A DNA stretch of 64,000 nt from Sphaerisporangium perillae (GTDB lineage: Bacteria; Actinomycetota; Actinomycetes; Streptosporangiales; Streptosporangiaceae): contig NZ_JALLPO010000011.1 of the NCBI RefSeq assembly GCF_023276435.1, positions 1-64,000 on the forward strand. The letters run 5' to 3'. Below the pieces are notes generated by a model, which saw nothing but the letters and a program-made list of their open reading frames with translations, made no database searches and was not told where the DNA came from. Both the position numbers and the translations under genes were made by a program. The first letter of the stretch is position 1; each line of letters begins with the position of its first letter. This document shows, piece by piece, positions 18,573 through 29,431 of the stretch.

Positions 18573-19492
18573 GATTGTTCTCCGAGTGCGACCCGGAGCC
18601 GGCCGCTGCTCTCGACGAGGCGTGCCACGGCCTCCTGCGGGGTCAGGCCGAGCCGGAAGGCCACGATCGCCTGTTTCACGTTGTAGTCATTTCTGTCGAG
18701 GGCCGTGATCGCCTCGTCCCGTCGGGCGCCGGTGATCGTGCGCATGATGCGGATCGCCCGCTCGCGCAGCTTGTCGTTGGTGGCCTTGACGTCGACCATC
18801 AGGCTGCCGTACGTCTTGCCGAGCTGCACCATGACGATCGTCGAGAACATGTTGAGGACGAGCTTCTGCGCGGTGCCGGCCTTGAGCCGGGTGGAGCCGC
18901 TCACGACCTCCGGTCCCACGATCACCTCGATCGCGTGCTCGGCCACCTCGCTCAGCGGGCTGCCGGTGTTGCACGAGAGTCCCACGGTGAACGCCCCGCG
19001 CTCCCGCGCCCGCCGGATCGCCGAGAGGACGAACGGGGTCCGTCCGCTGGAGGTGATGCCGACCACGGTGTCGAGCGATCCGATGGCGGCGGCTTCGATC
19101 GCCGCGACCGCGGCGTCGGTGTCGTCTTCGGCCCCCTCGCACGGGGAGACGATCGCGCTCCGGCCTCCCGCGATGATCCCGAAGACCAGCTCCGGCGGGG
19201 TGCCGTAGGTGGGAGGGCACTCCGAGGCGTCGAGCACTCCGAGGCGTCCGGGGGTTCCCGCGCCGACGTAGACGAGGCGTCCGCCGGCCTTCATGTGTTC
19301 CGCCGCCGTCTCGATCGCGCTCGTGATCTGGGGGAGCGCCCGGGCGACCGCGCCGGGCACCGTGGTGTCGGCCTCGTTCATGGCCGCCGCGAGCTCGGCC
19401 ACCGTCATTTTGTCGATTTCCGCGTACCGGGGGTCGGTGGCCTCTGTCGTGAGATCGCCGAGCCGGGCGGATTCGGAGGAGTTGACGCTCAA
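18569..19492 (-). CDS. murQ: N-acetylmuramic acid 6-phosphate etherase
   Basis: A 307-residue SIS-domain etherase that splits MurNAc-6-phosphate into GlcNAc-6-phosphate and D-lactate. Signatures are [15 protein letters not shown] at the N-terminus, [22 protein letters not shown] (residues 76-97), CEGAEDD with conserved acids, and SSGRTPFVL. The usual GAGTSGRLG is GAGTPGRLG here, with Pro81 in place of Ser. The TTG start at 19492 overlaps the dppC-like stop (TTGA) and is preceded by GAGGAAAG. The D-lactate product is the likely substrate of the FeS dehydrogenase encoded at 24177-26975. Confidence 0.96.
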   Translation of the reverse strand: MSVNSSESARLGDLTTEATDPRYAEIDKMTVAELAAAMNEADTTVPGAVARALPQITSAIETAAEHMKAGGRLVYVGAGTPGRLGVLDASECPPTYGTPPELVFGIIAGGRSAIVSPCEGAEDDTDAAVAAIEAAAIGSLDTVVGITSSGRTPFVLSAIRRARERGAFTVGLSCNTGSPLSEVAEHAIEVIVGPEVVSGSTRLKAGTAQKLVLNMFSTIVMVQLGKTYGSLMVDVKATNDKLRERAIRIMRTITGARRDEAITALDRNDYNVKQAIVAFRLGLTPQEAVARLVESSGRLRVALGEQS

Positions 19493-20376
19493 CGCTTTCC
19501 TCGGTTTCTCGGATCGAGAGTGTCACGCAGGCCGTCGCCGAGGAGGTTGAGCCCGGCCACGAGCAGCACGACGACGACTCCGGGCGCGATCATCGTCCAC
19601 GGAGCGATGGAGACCAGGGTGCGCGCCTCGAAGATCATCGACCCGAGCGAGGGCGAGGGCGGAGGTGTGCCCAGACCGAGGAAGCTCAGTGATGCCTCTG
19701 TGAGGACCGCCCAGGACAGGGACAAGGCCACCTGGATGATGATGATCGAGGTGATGTTCGGCAGCACGTGCCGCATCATGATCATCCATTGGCTCTGACC
19801 GGTGCTCGTGGCCGCCTTCACATACTCGATCTCCCGCAGCGAGAGAACGGGGCCGCGGGTGACGCGGATGAAGATGGGCACGTAGACGATCGCGATCGCG
19901 ACGGCGACCGTGAACCAGTTCCGGTCGAACACCGACGCGAGCGATAGGGCCAGCAGCAGAGGGGGGAAGGCGAACAGCACGTTCGTCACTCCGCCGATGA
20001 CGCCGTCGGCGAAGCCGCGGTAGAAGCCGGCGACGAGCCCGCCCATGGTGCCGATGACCGCGGAGAAGGCCACGGCGACGACCGAGATGAGCGCCGAGCC
20101 GGCGACGCCGGCCGCGACGCGGGAGAAGATGTCACGGCCGAACTGGTCGGTGCCGAGCAGATGCCCGGCCGAGGGAGGCAGGAGCCGCGCGGGCGGATTC
20201 TGGGCGATCGGGTCGTACGGGAGCACATGGAAGAAGGACGAGAGCGAGACGATCGCCAGCACCACGATGATGATGAGGCCGGTGAGGCCGCTCGGGCTCC
20301 TCAGCAGGCTCCGGAGACGGTGGCCGCCCTTGCGGGTGCCCGGCGGCAGCTGAGCGGTCCGCGCGATATCGGTCAT
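19489..20376 (-). CDS. ABC transporter permease, DppC type
   Basis: A 295-residue inner-membrane permease of the oligopeptide (DppC/OppC) class. A first hydrophobic helix lies at residues ~35-57, followed by the periplasmic LLGTDQFGRDIFSRVAAG motif of DppC proteins. A five-helix BPD_transp_1 domain comes next, with an EAA-like loop at YVKAATSTGQSQWMIMMRHVLPN. The ATG at 20376 overlaps the upstream permease stop by 4 nt, and its own stop overlaps the murQ start. The operon therefore couples import to etherase synthesis. Confidence 0.94.
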   Translation of the reverse strand: MTDIARTAQLPPGTRKGGHRLRSLLRSPSGLTGLIIIVVLAIVSLSSFFHVLPYDPIAQNPPARLLPPSAGHLLGTDQFGRDIFSRVAAGVAGSALISVVAVAFSAVIGTMGGLVAGFYRGFADGVIGGVTNVLFAFPPLLLALSLASVFDRNWFTVAVAIAIVYVPIFIRVTRGPVLSLREIEYVKAATSTGQSQWMIMMRHVLPNITSIIIIQVALSLSWAVLTEASLSFLGLGTPPPSPSLGSMIFEARTLVSIAPWTMIAPGVVVVLLVAGLNLLGDGLRDTLDPRNRGKR

Positions 20377-21344
20377 GAGGCCCGCACCCGGGGGTCGATG
20401 ACGCGGTAGAGAAGGTCGGTCAGGAGATTGACGATGACGAACGTCAGCGCGATGACCAGAACCGTGCTCTGAACGACCGCGTACTCCTTCTGCTGGATCC
20501 CGAGCAGTACCTGCCGCCCGATGCCGGGGACCGAGAAGATCTGCTCGACGACGACGGCGCCGCCCAGGAGGTAGCCGAACTGCAGGCCGGTCATCGTGAC
20601 GATCGGCACGAGCGCGTTGCCGAGAACGTGCTTGGTCTGAAGGCGGCGCGCCGGGACGCCCTTGGCGCGTGCGGTGCGGACGAAGTCGTCCGAGCGGATC
20701 TCCAGAACGGCGGTCCGCGTGGTGCGCAGGATGGGCGCCGCGATGCCGAATCCGAGCACGATCGCGGGCATGAGCATCTGCCGCAGGTTGAGCAGGGGAT
20801 CCCCGGCGAGGGTGGCGTAGCCCTGGCCGTTCGGGTTGAAGCCGAACGATGACGCGAAGACCGAGAGCAGGGTCGTCGCGAGAAGGAAGGCCGGGACCGA
20901 GAGGCCGGCGAGGCTGACGAACTGGCCGAAGGCGTCCCTGCCGGAGTCGGGCTTCGAGGCCGCGAGCATGCCGAGCGGGATGCCGATCAGCAGGGCGAGG
21001 ATGATCGAGAGCACGGCCAGCTCGAAGGTGACCGGCAACGACCGCAGGGTGAGGTCGAGCACGCTCTGCTGGGCACGCGCGGAGTAGCCGAGGTTGCCGG
21101 TGAAGAGGTTGCCCAGCCAGGAGAAGAACTGCGTGAACAGCGGCTGGTCGAGACCGTAGTAGCGCTGCAGGGCCTCCTGCTGGGCGGGGGAGAGCGCCGC
21201 GGCCTCCGTGCCGAGTCCCGCCGTGATCTGGTCGCCGGGAATCGCCCGGAGCATGATGAACACGAAGACGGCCACGCCGAGGAGTGTGCCGATCATGCTC
21301 GCCACGCGCCGCACGATGCGGTTGTGGATGAGTTTTCGCAGCAT
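20373..21344 (-). CDS. ABC transporter permease, DppB type
   Basis: A 323-residue permease partner of the DppC-like protein. It has six predicted helices, an N-terminal signal-anchor helix, the DppB-type RYYGLDQPLFTQFFSWL segment, and an EAA loop (VRTARAKGVPARRLQTKHVLGNALVP). The ATG at 21344 is chosen over an in-frame codon 33 nt upstream because GAGGA precedes it and the protein then begins MLRKLIHNRIVRR, like relatives. It lies 60 nt after the solute-binding-protein gene. Confidence 0.94.
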   Translation of the reverse strand: MLRKLIHNRIVRRVASMIGTLLGVAVFVFIMLRAIPGDQITAGLGTEAAALSPAQQEALQRYYGLDQPLFTQFFSWLGNLFTGNLGYSARAQQSVLDLTLRSLPVTFELAVLSIILALLIGIPLGMLAASKPDSGRDAFGQFVSLAGLSVPAFLLATTLLSVFASSFGFNPNGQGYATLAGDPLLNLRQMLMPAIVLGFGIAAPILRTTRTAVLEIRSDDFVRTARAKGVPARRLQTKHVLGNALVPIVTMTGLQFGYLLGGAVVVEQIFSVPGIGRQVLLGIQQKEYAVVQSTVLVIALTFVIVNLLTDLLYRVIDPRVRAS

Positions 21345-21404
21345 ATGCCTGGGTCCTCGCCCCTGGTGGGGTGCCATGGAGGCGGCACCCCACGAGGAAG
21401 GCGG

Positions 21405-22964
21405 CTAGTTGACGGCCGTGGTGCGCAGGTACTGGAGCGAGGCGTTCGCCATCGGGATGAAGCCCTGTACCTGGGATGTGGTCGCGGTGTAGGCGTAGCT
21501 CGTGAACAGCCAGATCCATGGCGCGTTGTTCTCGAGCTCCACGGACACCTTGTCGTAGATCGCCTTGCGCTCGTGCTGGTCGGTCGACGCCTTGCCGGCG
21601 GCGAAGAGCTTGTCGAGCTCGGGCGAGCTGTAGCCGGTGACCTTGTTGAGGTTGCCGGTGCTGGTGAAGTAGCGGTTGTACATGCCGTCGGGGTCGGGGC
21701 GTCCGCCGTTCAGGGCGACGGCCGCGTCGAAGTCGCCGGCGACCCAGCGGTCGACGTACGCGCCGGACTCCAGCACCTCGAGATCGAGGTTGATCTTGGC
21801 TTCGGCCAGTTGCGCCTTGAGGCTCTGGGCCTCGTTGACCGATGTCGAGTACTCGCCCTGGGAGACGATCGTCTTGATCTTCACTCCGGCGCTCTTCCCG
21901 GCCTTGCCGAGGTACTCGGCGGCCTTGGCGAGATCGCGCGCCGGGCACGGACGCTGGTCGGGGTTGGACTTGAAGGCCGGCGCCGTGATCGGACCGGTCA
22001 CCGTGCCCTCGCCCAGGGCGGCGGTGTCGAGCACCTGCTTGCGGTCGATCGCGCACTGGACGGCGAGGCGCACGTTGAGGTCGGTGAGATCGCCGCGACG
22101 CCCGTTGAGCTGGAGGACGTGATAGCTCAGCTGCGGGGTCTTGGCGACGTTGAGCTGCGCCGCCGCCGCGGTCTTGGCCACGAGCGGGTCGTCGAAGACC
22201 GCGAGCTGCACGTTGCCGGACTGCATCGCGGAGACGATGGAGGACTCGTCCGGGATCACCCGGAACTCGATGCTGCCGAGCTTCGGCTTGTCGCCCCAGT
22301 ATTTGTCGTTCTTGACGAGGGTGAGCGACTGGCTGGCGACCCGGTTCTTCAGGACGAACGGCCCGGTGCCGTCGGGGGTCGTGTTGAGCGACGCCTCGGT
22401 GTCGTCCGAGGAGAGCATGGCCATGTTGACCACGGCGAGGTTGGAGGGCAGGGCGGCATCCGGCGCGCTGAGGTGCAGCACCACGGTCTGCGGGTCAGGC
22501 GCGTCGACGGAGGTCACCGAGGCGAGCGAGGCGGCGGCCACGGCCGCCGTGGCCTCGTCCTTGATCTTGTCCAGAGAGTACTTGACGTCCTTGGAGTCGA
22601 AGGCGCTGCCGTCACTGAAGGTGACGCCGTCACGAAGAGTGAAGTTCAGCGTGCGGCCGTCCTTCGACGTCTCCCATGACTTGGCGAGCCCCGGCACGGT
22701 GTTCAGGTCCTTGTCGAACTCGGTGAGGGTGCCATAGATGTTCTGCAGCACGTTCACCGCCTGGAACTGCGTGGCCTTCCAGGGGAAGAGCGTGTCAGGG
22801 TCGGACGTGACGCCCACGACGAGCGCGCCGCCGGTTCCACCCGAGGCGCCGGGCTTGGGCGCCTGCGTGGCGGGTGACGAGCAGCCGGTCAGCACGGAGG
22901 ACGCGGCTGTGGCGACCCCGATCGCCAAGAGCGCGCCACGGGTCAATCGTGATCTCTGCCACAT
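21405..22964 (-). CDS. Solute-binding lipoprotein of the peptide/muropeptide ABC importer
   Basis: A 519-residue extracytoplasmic binding protein of SBP family 5 (DppA/OppA/NikA type). The signal peptide ends in a lipobox, VLTGC, with Cys28 the lipidated residue. A Ser/Gly/Pro linker follows. Family landmarks are PGLAKSWETSKDGRTLNFTLRDGVTFSDG and a late WIWLFTSYAYT. It is the first gene of the minus-strand operon and has AGGAG 6 nt before the ATG. Ligand is not readable from sequence; the murQ/anmK linkage suggests muropeptide or MurNAc-containing fragments. Expression is probably controlled at the inverted repeat 23054-23090. Confidence 0.93.
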   Translation of the reverse strand: MWQRSRLTRGALLAIGVATAASSVLTGCSSPATQAPKPGASGGTGGALVVGVTSDPDTLFPWKATQFQAVNVLQNIYGTLTEFDKDLNTVPGLAKSWETSKDGRTLNFTLRDGVTFSDGSAFDSKDVKYSLDKIKDEATAAVAAASLASVTSVDAPDPQTVVLHLSAPDAALPSNLAVVNMAMLSSDDTEASLNTTPDGTGPFVLKNRVASQSLTLVKNDKYWGDKPKLGSIEFRVIPDESSIVSAMQSGNVQLAVFDDPLVAKTAAAAQLNVAKTPQLSYHVLQLNGRRGDLTDLNVRLAVQCAIDRKQVLDTAALGEGTVTGPITAPAFKSNPDQRPCPARDLAKAAEYLGKAGKSAGVKIKTIVSQGEYSTSVNEAQSLKAQLAEAKINLDLEVLESGAYVDRWVAGDFDAAVALNGGRPDPDGMYNRYFTSTGNLNKVTGYSSPELDKLFAAGKASTDQHERKAIYDKVSVELENNAPWIWLFTSYAYTATTSQVQGFIPMANASLQYLRTTAVN

Positions 22965-23053
22965 ACGGTCTCCTCAGTGACATTCGATGCTGCGCTGCCG
23001 GCGCGCTGACCCGCGCGGTCACCCAGGGAAGCATCCGTAGTCCAAGTTGGGCA

Positions 23054-23090
23054 TAAAAGTACACGTGTTGGCCTGTTTTGTGTAATTTTA
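23054..23090. promoter_or_regulatory. Candidate RpiR/MurR operator in the divergent promoter
   Basis: Arms TAAAAGTACAC (23054-23064) and GTGTAATTTTA (23080-23090) match as an inverted repeat at 10 of 11 positions across a 15-nt spacer. A perfect ACACGTGT palindrome overlaps the left arm (23061-23068). The site is unusually A/T-rich for this genome and sits between the divergent operon start and the rpiR-like gene, where a MurR-type repressor would bind. Confidence 0.65.
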
Positions 23091-23131
23091 TTTCCGGGAG
23101 GACCGGAGAACACTCGATCGAGGGAGTGGAG

Positions 23132-24037
23132 ATGAGTGCAGGCGGGGCCGGTCTCACGGAGGCCGGAGCGGTACTGGTACGGATCCGGGCGGCCTTACCC
23201 GGTCTACGCCCATCAGAGAAGCGCCTCGCGCAGGTCTTCCTCGACGATCCGGCGGCGGCGGCCAACCTGTCGATCGCGGAGCTCGCCTCCCAGTGCGGCA
23301 CCTCGACCACCTCGGTGGTGCGCTTCTACCAGCGCATGGGCTACGCCCACTACAAGGACTTCCGGATCGACCTGACCCGGGAGGTGACGCGGGAAGAGCT
23401 CACGACGGCGAACATCTCCGAGATGTCCGGCGACATCGACCGCGACGACACGCTCGACGAGATCGTGGCCAAGGTCGCGATGAACGAGACGCTGTCCATC
23501 GCCGACACCGCCCGCACACTCGACACCGGAGCGCTCAGCCGCGCCGTCGCGCTCGTGCTCTCCGCCCGCCGCCTCGACAGCTTCGGCGTCGGCGCGAGCT
23601 CCTTCGTCGGGCTCGACCTCCAGCAGAAGCTCACGCGCATCGGCCGTACCGCCATCAACTGGCGTGACTCGCACTCGGCCTGGACCTCCGCGGCCACCCT
23701 GGACGACCAGTGCGTCGCCATGGCCATCTCGCACACCGGCGCCACGGTCGACACCGTCGAGTTCCTCGCGATCGCCCGCAGAGCCGGCGCCGCGACGATC
23801 GCCATCACCAACTTCCGCGAGTCGCCGCTCGCGGCCACGGCCGACGTCGTGCTGACCACCGCCGCCCGGGAGACCCGATTCCGCTCCGGGGCCCTGGGAA
23901 GCCGCATCGCCCAGCTCATGGTCGTGGACTGCCTGTTCACGGGGGTCGCTCAGGCCTCCTACGATGAATCGATGGAGGCGCTGCGCAGCACCTACACCAT
24001 CGTGCACGATCGCGACGCCCAAAGGCGCGCCCGATGA
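23132..24037 (+). CDS. RpiR/MurR-family transcriptional regulator
   Basis: A 301-residue regulator with an N-terminal HTH_6 domain (LSIAELASQCGTSTTSVVRF, about residues 50-70) and a C-terminal SIS sugar-phosphate-binding domain (FGVGASSFVGLDLQQKL; AISHTGATVDTVEFLA). E. coli MurR, of this family, represses murQP and is released by MurNAc-6-phosphate. Divergence from the murQ operon with a strong palindrome between them makes the same role likely here. The ATG at 23132 follows AGGGAGTGGAG. An upstream in-frame start at 23078 lies inside the operator and is rejected. Its stop region is copied several times downstream. Confidence 0.92.
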   Translation: MSAGGAGLTEAGAVLVRIRAALPGLRPSEKRLAQVFLDDPAAAANLSIAELASQCGTSTTSVVRFYQRMGYAHYKDFRIDLTREVTREELTTANISEMSGDIDRDDTLDEIVAKVAMNETLSIADTARTLDTGALSRAVALVLSARRLDSFGVGASSFVGLDLQQKLTRIGRTAINWRDSHSAWTSAATLDDQCVAMAISHTGATVDTVEFLAIARRAGAATIAITNFRESPLAATADVVLTTAARETRFRSGALGSRIAQLMVVDCLFTGVAQASYDESMEALRSTYTIVHDRDAQRRAR

Positions 24038-24120
24038 GTGCCAGGGCCCGAGGGGCGCGCAGAGCCCGATGGGTGCAAGTGAGGGCAAGAGCCCGATGAG
24101 TGCGAGAGCCCGATGAGTCG
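24029..24120. repeat. Degenerate repeats derived from the rpiR stop region
   Basis: The 13-mer GCCCGATGAGTGC, which includes the rpiR-like stop codon (from 24029), recurs nearly intact within units beginning at 24061, 24088 and 24105 (AGAGCCCGATGRGTGC). Further decayed forms continue to about 24176. The 139-nt gap before the dehydrogenase gene is made largely of these copies. Confidence 0.7.
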
Positions 24121-24176
24121 AGAGCTTGGCGTGTCCGATGGCCCGCTGAGCCCATGAGCCGAATGAGCCGAGCCAG

Positions 24177-26973
24177 ATGAGACAGACGCGGCGGGACGAT
24201 GCCGTGCCCACCAGTTCCCGGTCGATGGACCGGCTGGCGATGGCCCATGACGCCTCGCACTATCTCCTCGTGCCGGAGTCCGTCGCCACGCCCCGGCGGG
24301 CCGAGGACCTCGCGCGCCTCTTCCGTGACAGCAGGACGCGGGGCGTGCCACTGACCTTCCGCTCCGGCGGCACGAGTCTCAGCGGCCAGGGTGTCACGAG
24401 CGGCGTCCTGGCCGACACGCGCCGGAACTTCCAGCGGATCGACGTGCTCGACGACGGCGCGCGAGTACGGGTGGAACCCGGCGTGACGATGCGCCAGGTC
24501 AACACCCGTCTCACCCGGTACGGACGCAAGCTGGGCCCGGACCCGGCCAGCGAGGTCGCCTGCACCGTCGGCGGTGTCGTCGCCAACAACTCGAGCGGCA
24601 TGGCCTGCGGCACGGAGCACAACACCTATCGCACGCTCGACTCGCTGGTGATCGTGCTGCCGAGCGGGACGATCGTCGACACCGCCGCGCCCGATGCCGA
24701 TGATCGGCTGCGGCACGTCGAACCGGAGCTCTGGCACGGGCTCACCCGCCTGCGCGACCGCGTACGCGGCAATCCGGAGTCGGTCCGTACGATCCGCCGG
24801 CAGTTCGCCATGAAGAACACCATGGGGTACGGCGTCAACTCCTTCCTCGACTTCGACCGGCCGGTGGACATCCTCGCCCACCTGATCGTGGGGAGCGAGG
24901 GCACGCTCGCCTTCATCGCCGAGGCCACCTTCCGCACCGTTCCGGCCCTTCCCGCGGCGGCGACAGGTCTGGCGATCTTCCCGAGCCTGAGCGCCGCGAC
25001 CGCGGCGCTCCCCGAGATGGTGGGCGCGGGCCTCGCGACGATCGAGCTGATGGACGCGACCTCGCTCACCGTCGCGCAGGGCTCCGAGCGGAGCACGCCG
25101 GAGCTGTCGGCGCTCCAGGTCGACGGTCACGCCGCCTTCCTCATCGAGTACCTCGGGGAGACGGCCGAGGACGTCGCGAGGCTGCGCGCGGCCGGCGCGG
25201 AACTGCTCGGCTCGCTCGAGGTCGTCTCGCCGGTGTCGCTCACCCAGGACGCCCGTGAGCGGGCGGCCCTGTGGAGCATCCGCAAGGGCCTCTACACCTC
25301 CGTCGCCGGCGCCCGCCCCTCGGGAACGACGGCGTTGCTCGAGGACGTCGTGGTGCCGGTGCCCCTGCTGCTCGGCACCTGCGAAAGCCTCCTTGAGCTG
25401 TTCGAACGGCACCGCTACGAGCAGAGCGTGATCTTCGGGCACGCGAAGGACGGCAACGTCCACTTCCTGCTGAACGAGCGCTTCGAGGATCCTGCCGGCC
25501 TCGACCGCTATCAGCGCTTCACCGAGGACATGGTCGACGTCGTGCTCGGCAACGGCGGGTCGCTCAAGGCCGAGCACGGCACCGGGCGGATCATGGCGCC
25601 GTTCGTGCGCCGCCAGTACGGGGACGAGCTCTACGAGGTCATGCGCGAGATCAAGCGGCTCTGCGACCCCGACGGCATCCTCAACCCGGGCGCGGTGCTC
25701 TCCGACGATCCCGCCTCCTACGTACGTGATCTCAAAAGCGTGCCCACGGTCGAGCCCGAGGTGGACCGATGTGTCGAGTGCGGCTACTGCGAGCCGTCGT
25801 GCCCCTCGAAGAACGTGACCTTGACGCCGCGGCAGCGCATCGTGCTCAGGCGGGAGATGCGGAGCGCGGAAGCGACGGGCGATGAGGCGCTGCTCGCCGA
25901 GCTGCGGGCCGACTACGCCTACGAGGGCGTCGACACCTGCGCCGCCGACGGCATGTGCCAGGTCGCGTGCCCGGTCCAGATCAACACCGGCGACCTGGTA
26001 CGGCGGCTGCGTGCCGAGAACGCGGGCGCCGTCGAGCAGTCGATGGGGAACGTCGCCGCGAAACACTGGGGTGCCGTCGCCCGGGCCGCGGGCGTCGCGC
26101 TGTCGGCCGCCGACGTCCTTCCCTCCCCGGCCGTCACGGCGGTGACGCGTCTCGGGCGGGCGGCGCTCGGCGCCGACACCGTGCCGCTCTACGACGAAAG
26201 GCTCCCCCGGGGCGGCGCGCGACGTCGTCCGCTCGTCGCGGAGGAGCCCGAAGCCGTCTACTTCCCGGCGTGCATCGGCACGATATTCGGAGCGGCCGGG
26301 GGCGGAGCGGGCGTCTCCTCCGCCTTCCTCGCGCTGTGCGAGCGCGCCGGCGTCGCGGTGACCGTTCCCGACGGCATCGCGTCGTTCTGCTGCGGGACTC
26401 CGTGGAAGTCCAAGGGGCTCACCCGGGGCTACGACCGGATGACGCGGATCGTGCTCCCGGCGCTGTGGGAGGCCTCGCGCGGTGGTGCGCTGCCGATCGT
26501 GTGCGACGCGGCCTCCTGCACCGAGGGGCTCGACACGATGCGGCAGGCCGCAGGCCGTGCGGGCGGTGACCACGCCTCGCTTCGCTTCGTCGACGCGATC
26601 GAGTTCGTGCACGGCCGCGTGCTCCCCGGGCTGACGGTGACGGCTCCGCTGTCGTCGATCGCCGTGCACCACACCTGCTCTTCCACCCAGCTCGGTACCA
26701 ACGCCATGATGACCGCGATCGCCGAACACATCGCGGGGGAGGTGCTGGTTCCCCTCGACTGGGGGTGCTGTGGCTTCGCCGGTGACCGGGGACTGCTCCA
26801 TCCCGAGCTCACCGCCTCGGCGACCGAGCGGGAGGCGGCGGAGGTGAAGGCCGGGGAGTTCCAGGCGTACGCCTCGGCGAACCGGACCTGCGAGCTCGGC
26901 ATGAGCATGGCGACGGGCCGCGACTACCAGCACCTGCTGGAACTCCTCGAACGCGCCACCCGCCCGGTCGTCT

Positions 26974-26975
<2 letters not shown>
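24177..26975 (+). CDS. FAD/4Fe-4S D-lactate dehydrogenase (Dld-like, fused)
   Basis: A 932-residue fusion of an FAD-linked oxidase (FAD_binding_4 with FRSGGTSLSGQGVT; FAD-oxidase_C with IFGHAKDGNVHF and EHGTGR) to a ferredoxin-like region (Cys532-x2-Cys-x2-Cys-x3-CysPro, then CAADGMCQVACPVQINTG near residue 587). Two CCG domains follow (FCCGTPWKSKG near 738, WGCCGFAGDRG near 864). This is the layout of bacterial quinone- or cytochrome-linked D-lactate and D-2-hydroxyacid dehydrogenases. It likely oxidises the D-lactate released by MurQ to pyruvate. The gene lies downstream of the rpiR-like regulator on the same strand. The ribosome binding site is poor, and its stop codon abuts a marR remnant. 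Confidence 0.88.
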
Positions 26976-28016
<1,041 letters not shown>

Positions 28017-28289
28017 CCGGCCCCACCCGCGCGGCCGGCCGCCGACTCCGACAACTCCCCCCATGCGCCTGGGGTGCCTGACCGGGCGTCGTATAGTGCG
28101 CGGTCGATCTTGTGGCCATCATTTGCGGGGGTTTGTCGGCTATGGGGGAGCCGGGCAAATCACGACAATCCCATCGGTGTCGGGCTGCCGGGTCGTCGTC
28201 GGCCGGCTCGTGGTGCCCCGGCGACGCCTGCCGGAGCGGCGCTCTCTCGGGCGGTTACCACTGGGTGCGGGCGGGTTACGGATAGCTCC

Positions 28290-28295
28290 TAGCAT
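28290..28295 (+). promoter_or_regulatory. Leaderless -10 box (TAGCAT)
   Basis: TAGCAT lies 6 nt before the capA-like ATG. No ribosome binding site is present. The 285-nt gap 28017-28301 otherwise shows only a weak TATAGT (28092-28097) and no convincing gene. Confidence 0.5.
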
Positions 28296-28301
28296 GGAAC
28301 C

Positions 28302-29408
28302 ATGGGACGTCGATCTTTGACGTTGTCCCTCTGTGGTGACGTCATGCTCGGCCGCGGCGTCGACCAGATCCTTCCGCACCCCGGTGACCCGGTGCTTCGG
28401 GAGCCGTGCGTCACCGACGCTCGCGACTACGTACGGCTGGCGGAGGCGGCGAACGGGCCGATCCCCCGTCCGGTCGGCTTCTCCTGGCCCTGGGGAGACG
28501 CGCTGGAGGTGCTGGAGGAGGCCGCTCCTGACCTACGGGTGGTGAACCTGGAGACGAGCGTCACACGAAGCGACGACTTCGCCCTCGGCAAGGCCGTGCA
28601 CTACCGGATGAACCCCGCCAACCTGCCCGCCCTGGCCGCCGCCCGTCCGGACGCCTGCGTTCTGGCGAACAACCATGTCCTGGACTTCGGCCGCCGGGGA
28701 CTCGCGGAGACGCTCGACGCACTGGCCGCCGCGGGCCTGCGCGCGCCCGGGGCCGGGCGGGACGAGGAGGAGGCGTGGCGGCCCGAGGCCCTCGACGTGG
28801 CGGGTGGCGGGCGGGTCCTGGTCTTCTCGTGCGGGACCGCCTCCAGCGGCATCCCGGCGAGCTGGGCGGCGACCCGCGACCGGGCCGGCGTCGCCTTCGT
28901 GGCGGAGCGGCCGGAGGAAGGGGTCGCCGAGATCATCGGCCGGGTGCGCCAGGTGAAGCGTCCCGGCGACGTCGCGATCGTCTCCCTGCACTGGGGTTCC
29001 AACTGGGGCTACGACGTTCCCCTCGCTCGCCGGCGCTTCGCGCAGATGCTGGTCGACGGCGGCGCCGACGTCGTGCACGGGCACTCCTCGCATCATCCCC
29101 GGCCCTTCGAGGTGTACCGGGGCAGGCTGATCCTCTACGGCTGCGGCGACCTCATCGACGACTACGAGGGCATCACCGGCTACGAGGAGTACCGGGACGA
29201 TCTGCGGCTGCTGTACCTGGTGTCGCTGGACGCGCGGTCCGGCGAGCTGGACGGGATGCGGATGGTCCCCCTGAGGGCGCGCCGGATGCGGCTGCACCGC
29301 GCCGACAGCGAGGACGCCGAGTGGCTGCGCGGAGCGCTCGGCCGGGCCTGCCGTGATTTCGGATCAGAGGTCGGCCTCGAGCCGGACGGATCGCTCGCCC
29401 TGCGATGA
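28302..29408 (+). CDS. CapA-family metallophosphoesterase-like protein
   Basis: A 368-residue protein of the CapA/PgsA (poly-gamma-glutamate biosynthesis) family, which has a calcineurin-like fold. The N-terminus LSLCGDVMLGRGVD carries the Asp of metal site 1. VVNLETSVT, LANNHVLDFGRRG, VSLHWGSNWGY and DVVHGHSSHHPRPFEVYRG supply the remaining Asn/His metal ligands. There is no signal peptide or membrane anchor, unlike true PgsA, so polyglutamate synthesis is not implied. No capB/capC genes are near. Family members in actinomycetes mostly have unknown substrates. Confidence 0.85.
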   Translation: MGRRSLTLSLCGDVMLGRGVDQILPHPGDPVLREPCVTDARDYVRLAEAANGPIPRPVGFSWPWGDALEVLEEAAPDLRVVNLETSVTRSDDFALGKAVHYRMNPANLPALAAARPDACVLANNHVLDFGRRGLAETLDALAAAGLRAPGAGRDEEEAWRPEALDVAGGGRVLVFSCGTASSGIPASWAATRDRAGVAFVAERPEEGVAEIIGRVRQVKRPGDVAIVSLHWGSNWGYDVPLARRRFAQMLVDGGADVVHGHSSHHPRPFEVYRGRLILYGCGDLIDDYEGITGYEEYRDDLRLLYLVSLDARSGELDGMRMVPLRARRMRLHRADSEDAEWLRGALGRACRDFGSEVGLEPDGSLALR

Positions 29409-29431
29409 ACCCGGTCCCCTCACCCCCGCAA

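Noticed and set aside
23937-26933. 998-codon open frame on the minus strand opposite the D-lactate dehydrogenase
   Set aside because: It is a mirror frame of a high-GC gene: His/Arg/Gly/Val-rich, no domain motifs, no ribosome binding site. The plus-strand frame has all catalytic motifs.
28090-28301. Possible riboswitch (c-di-AMP or c-di-GMP class) upstream of the CapA-like gene
   Set aside because: G-rich segments are present but the conserved core motifs of those classes could not be matched, and the CapA-like gene appears to start leaderlessly.
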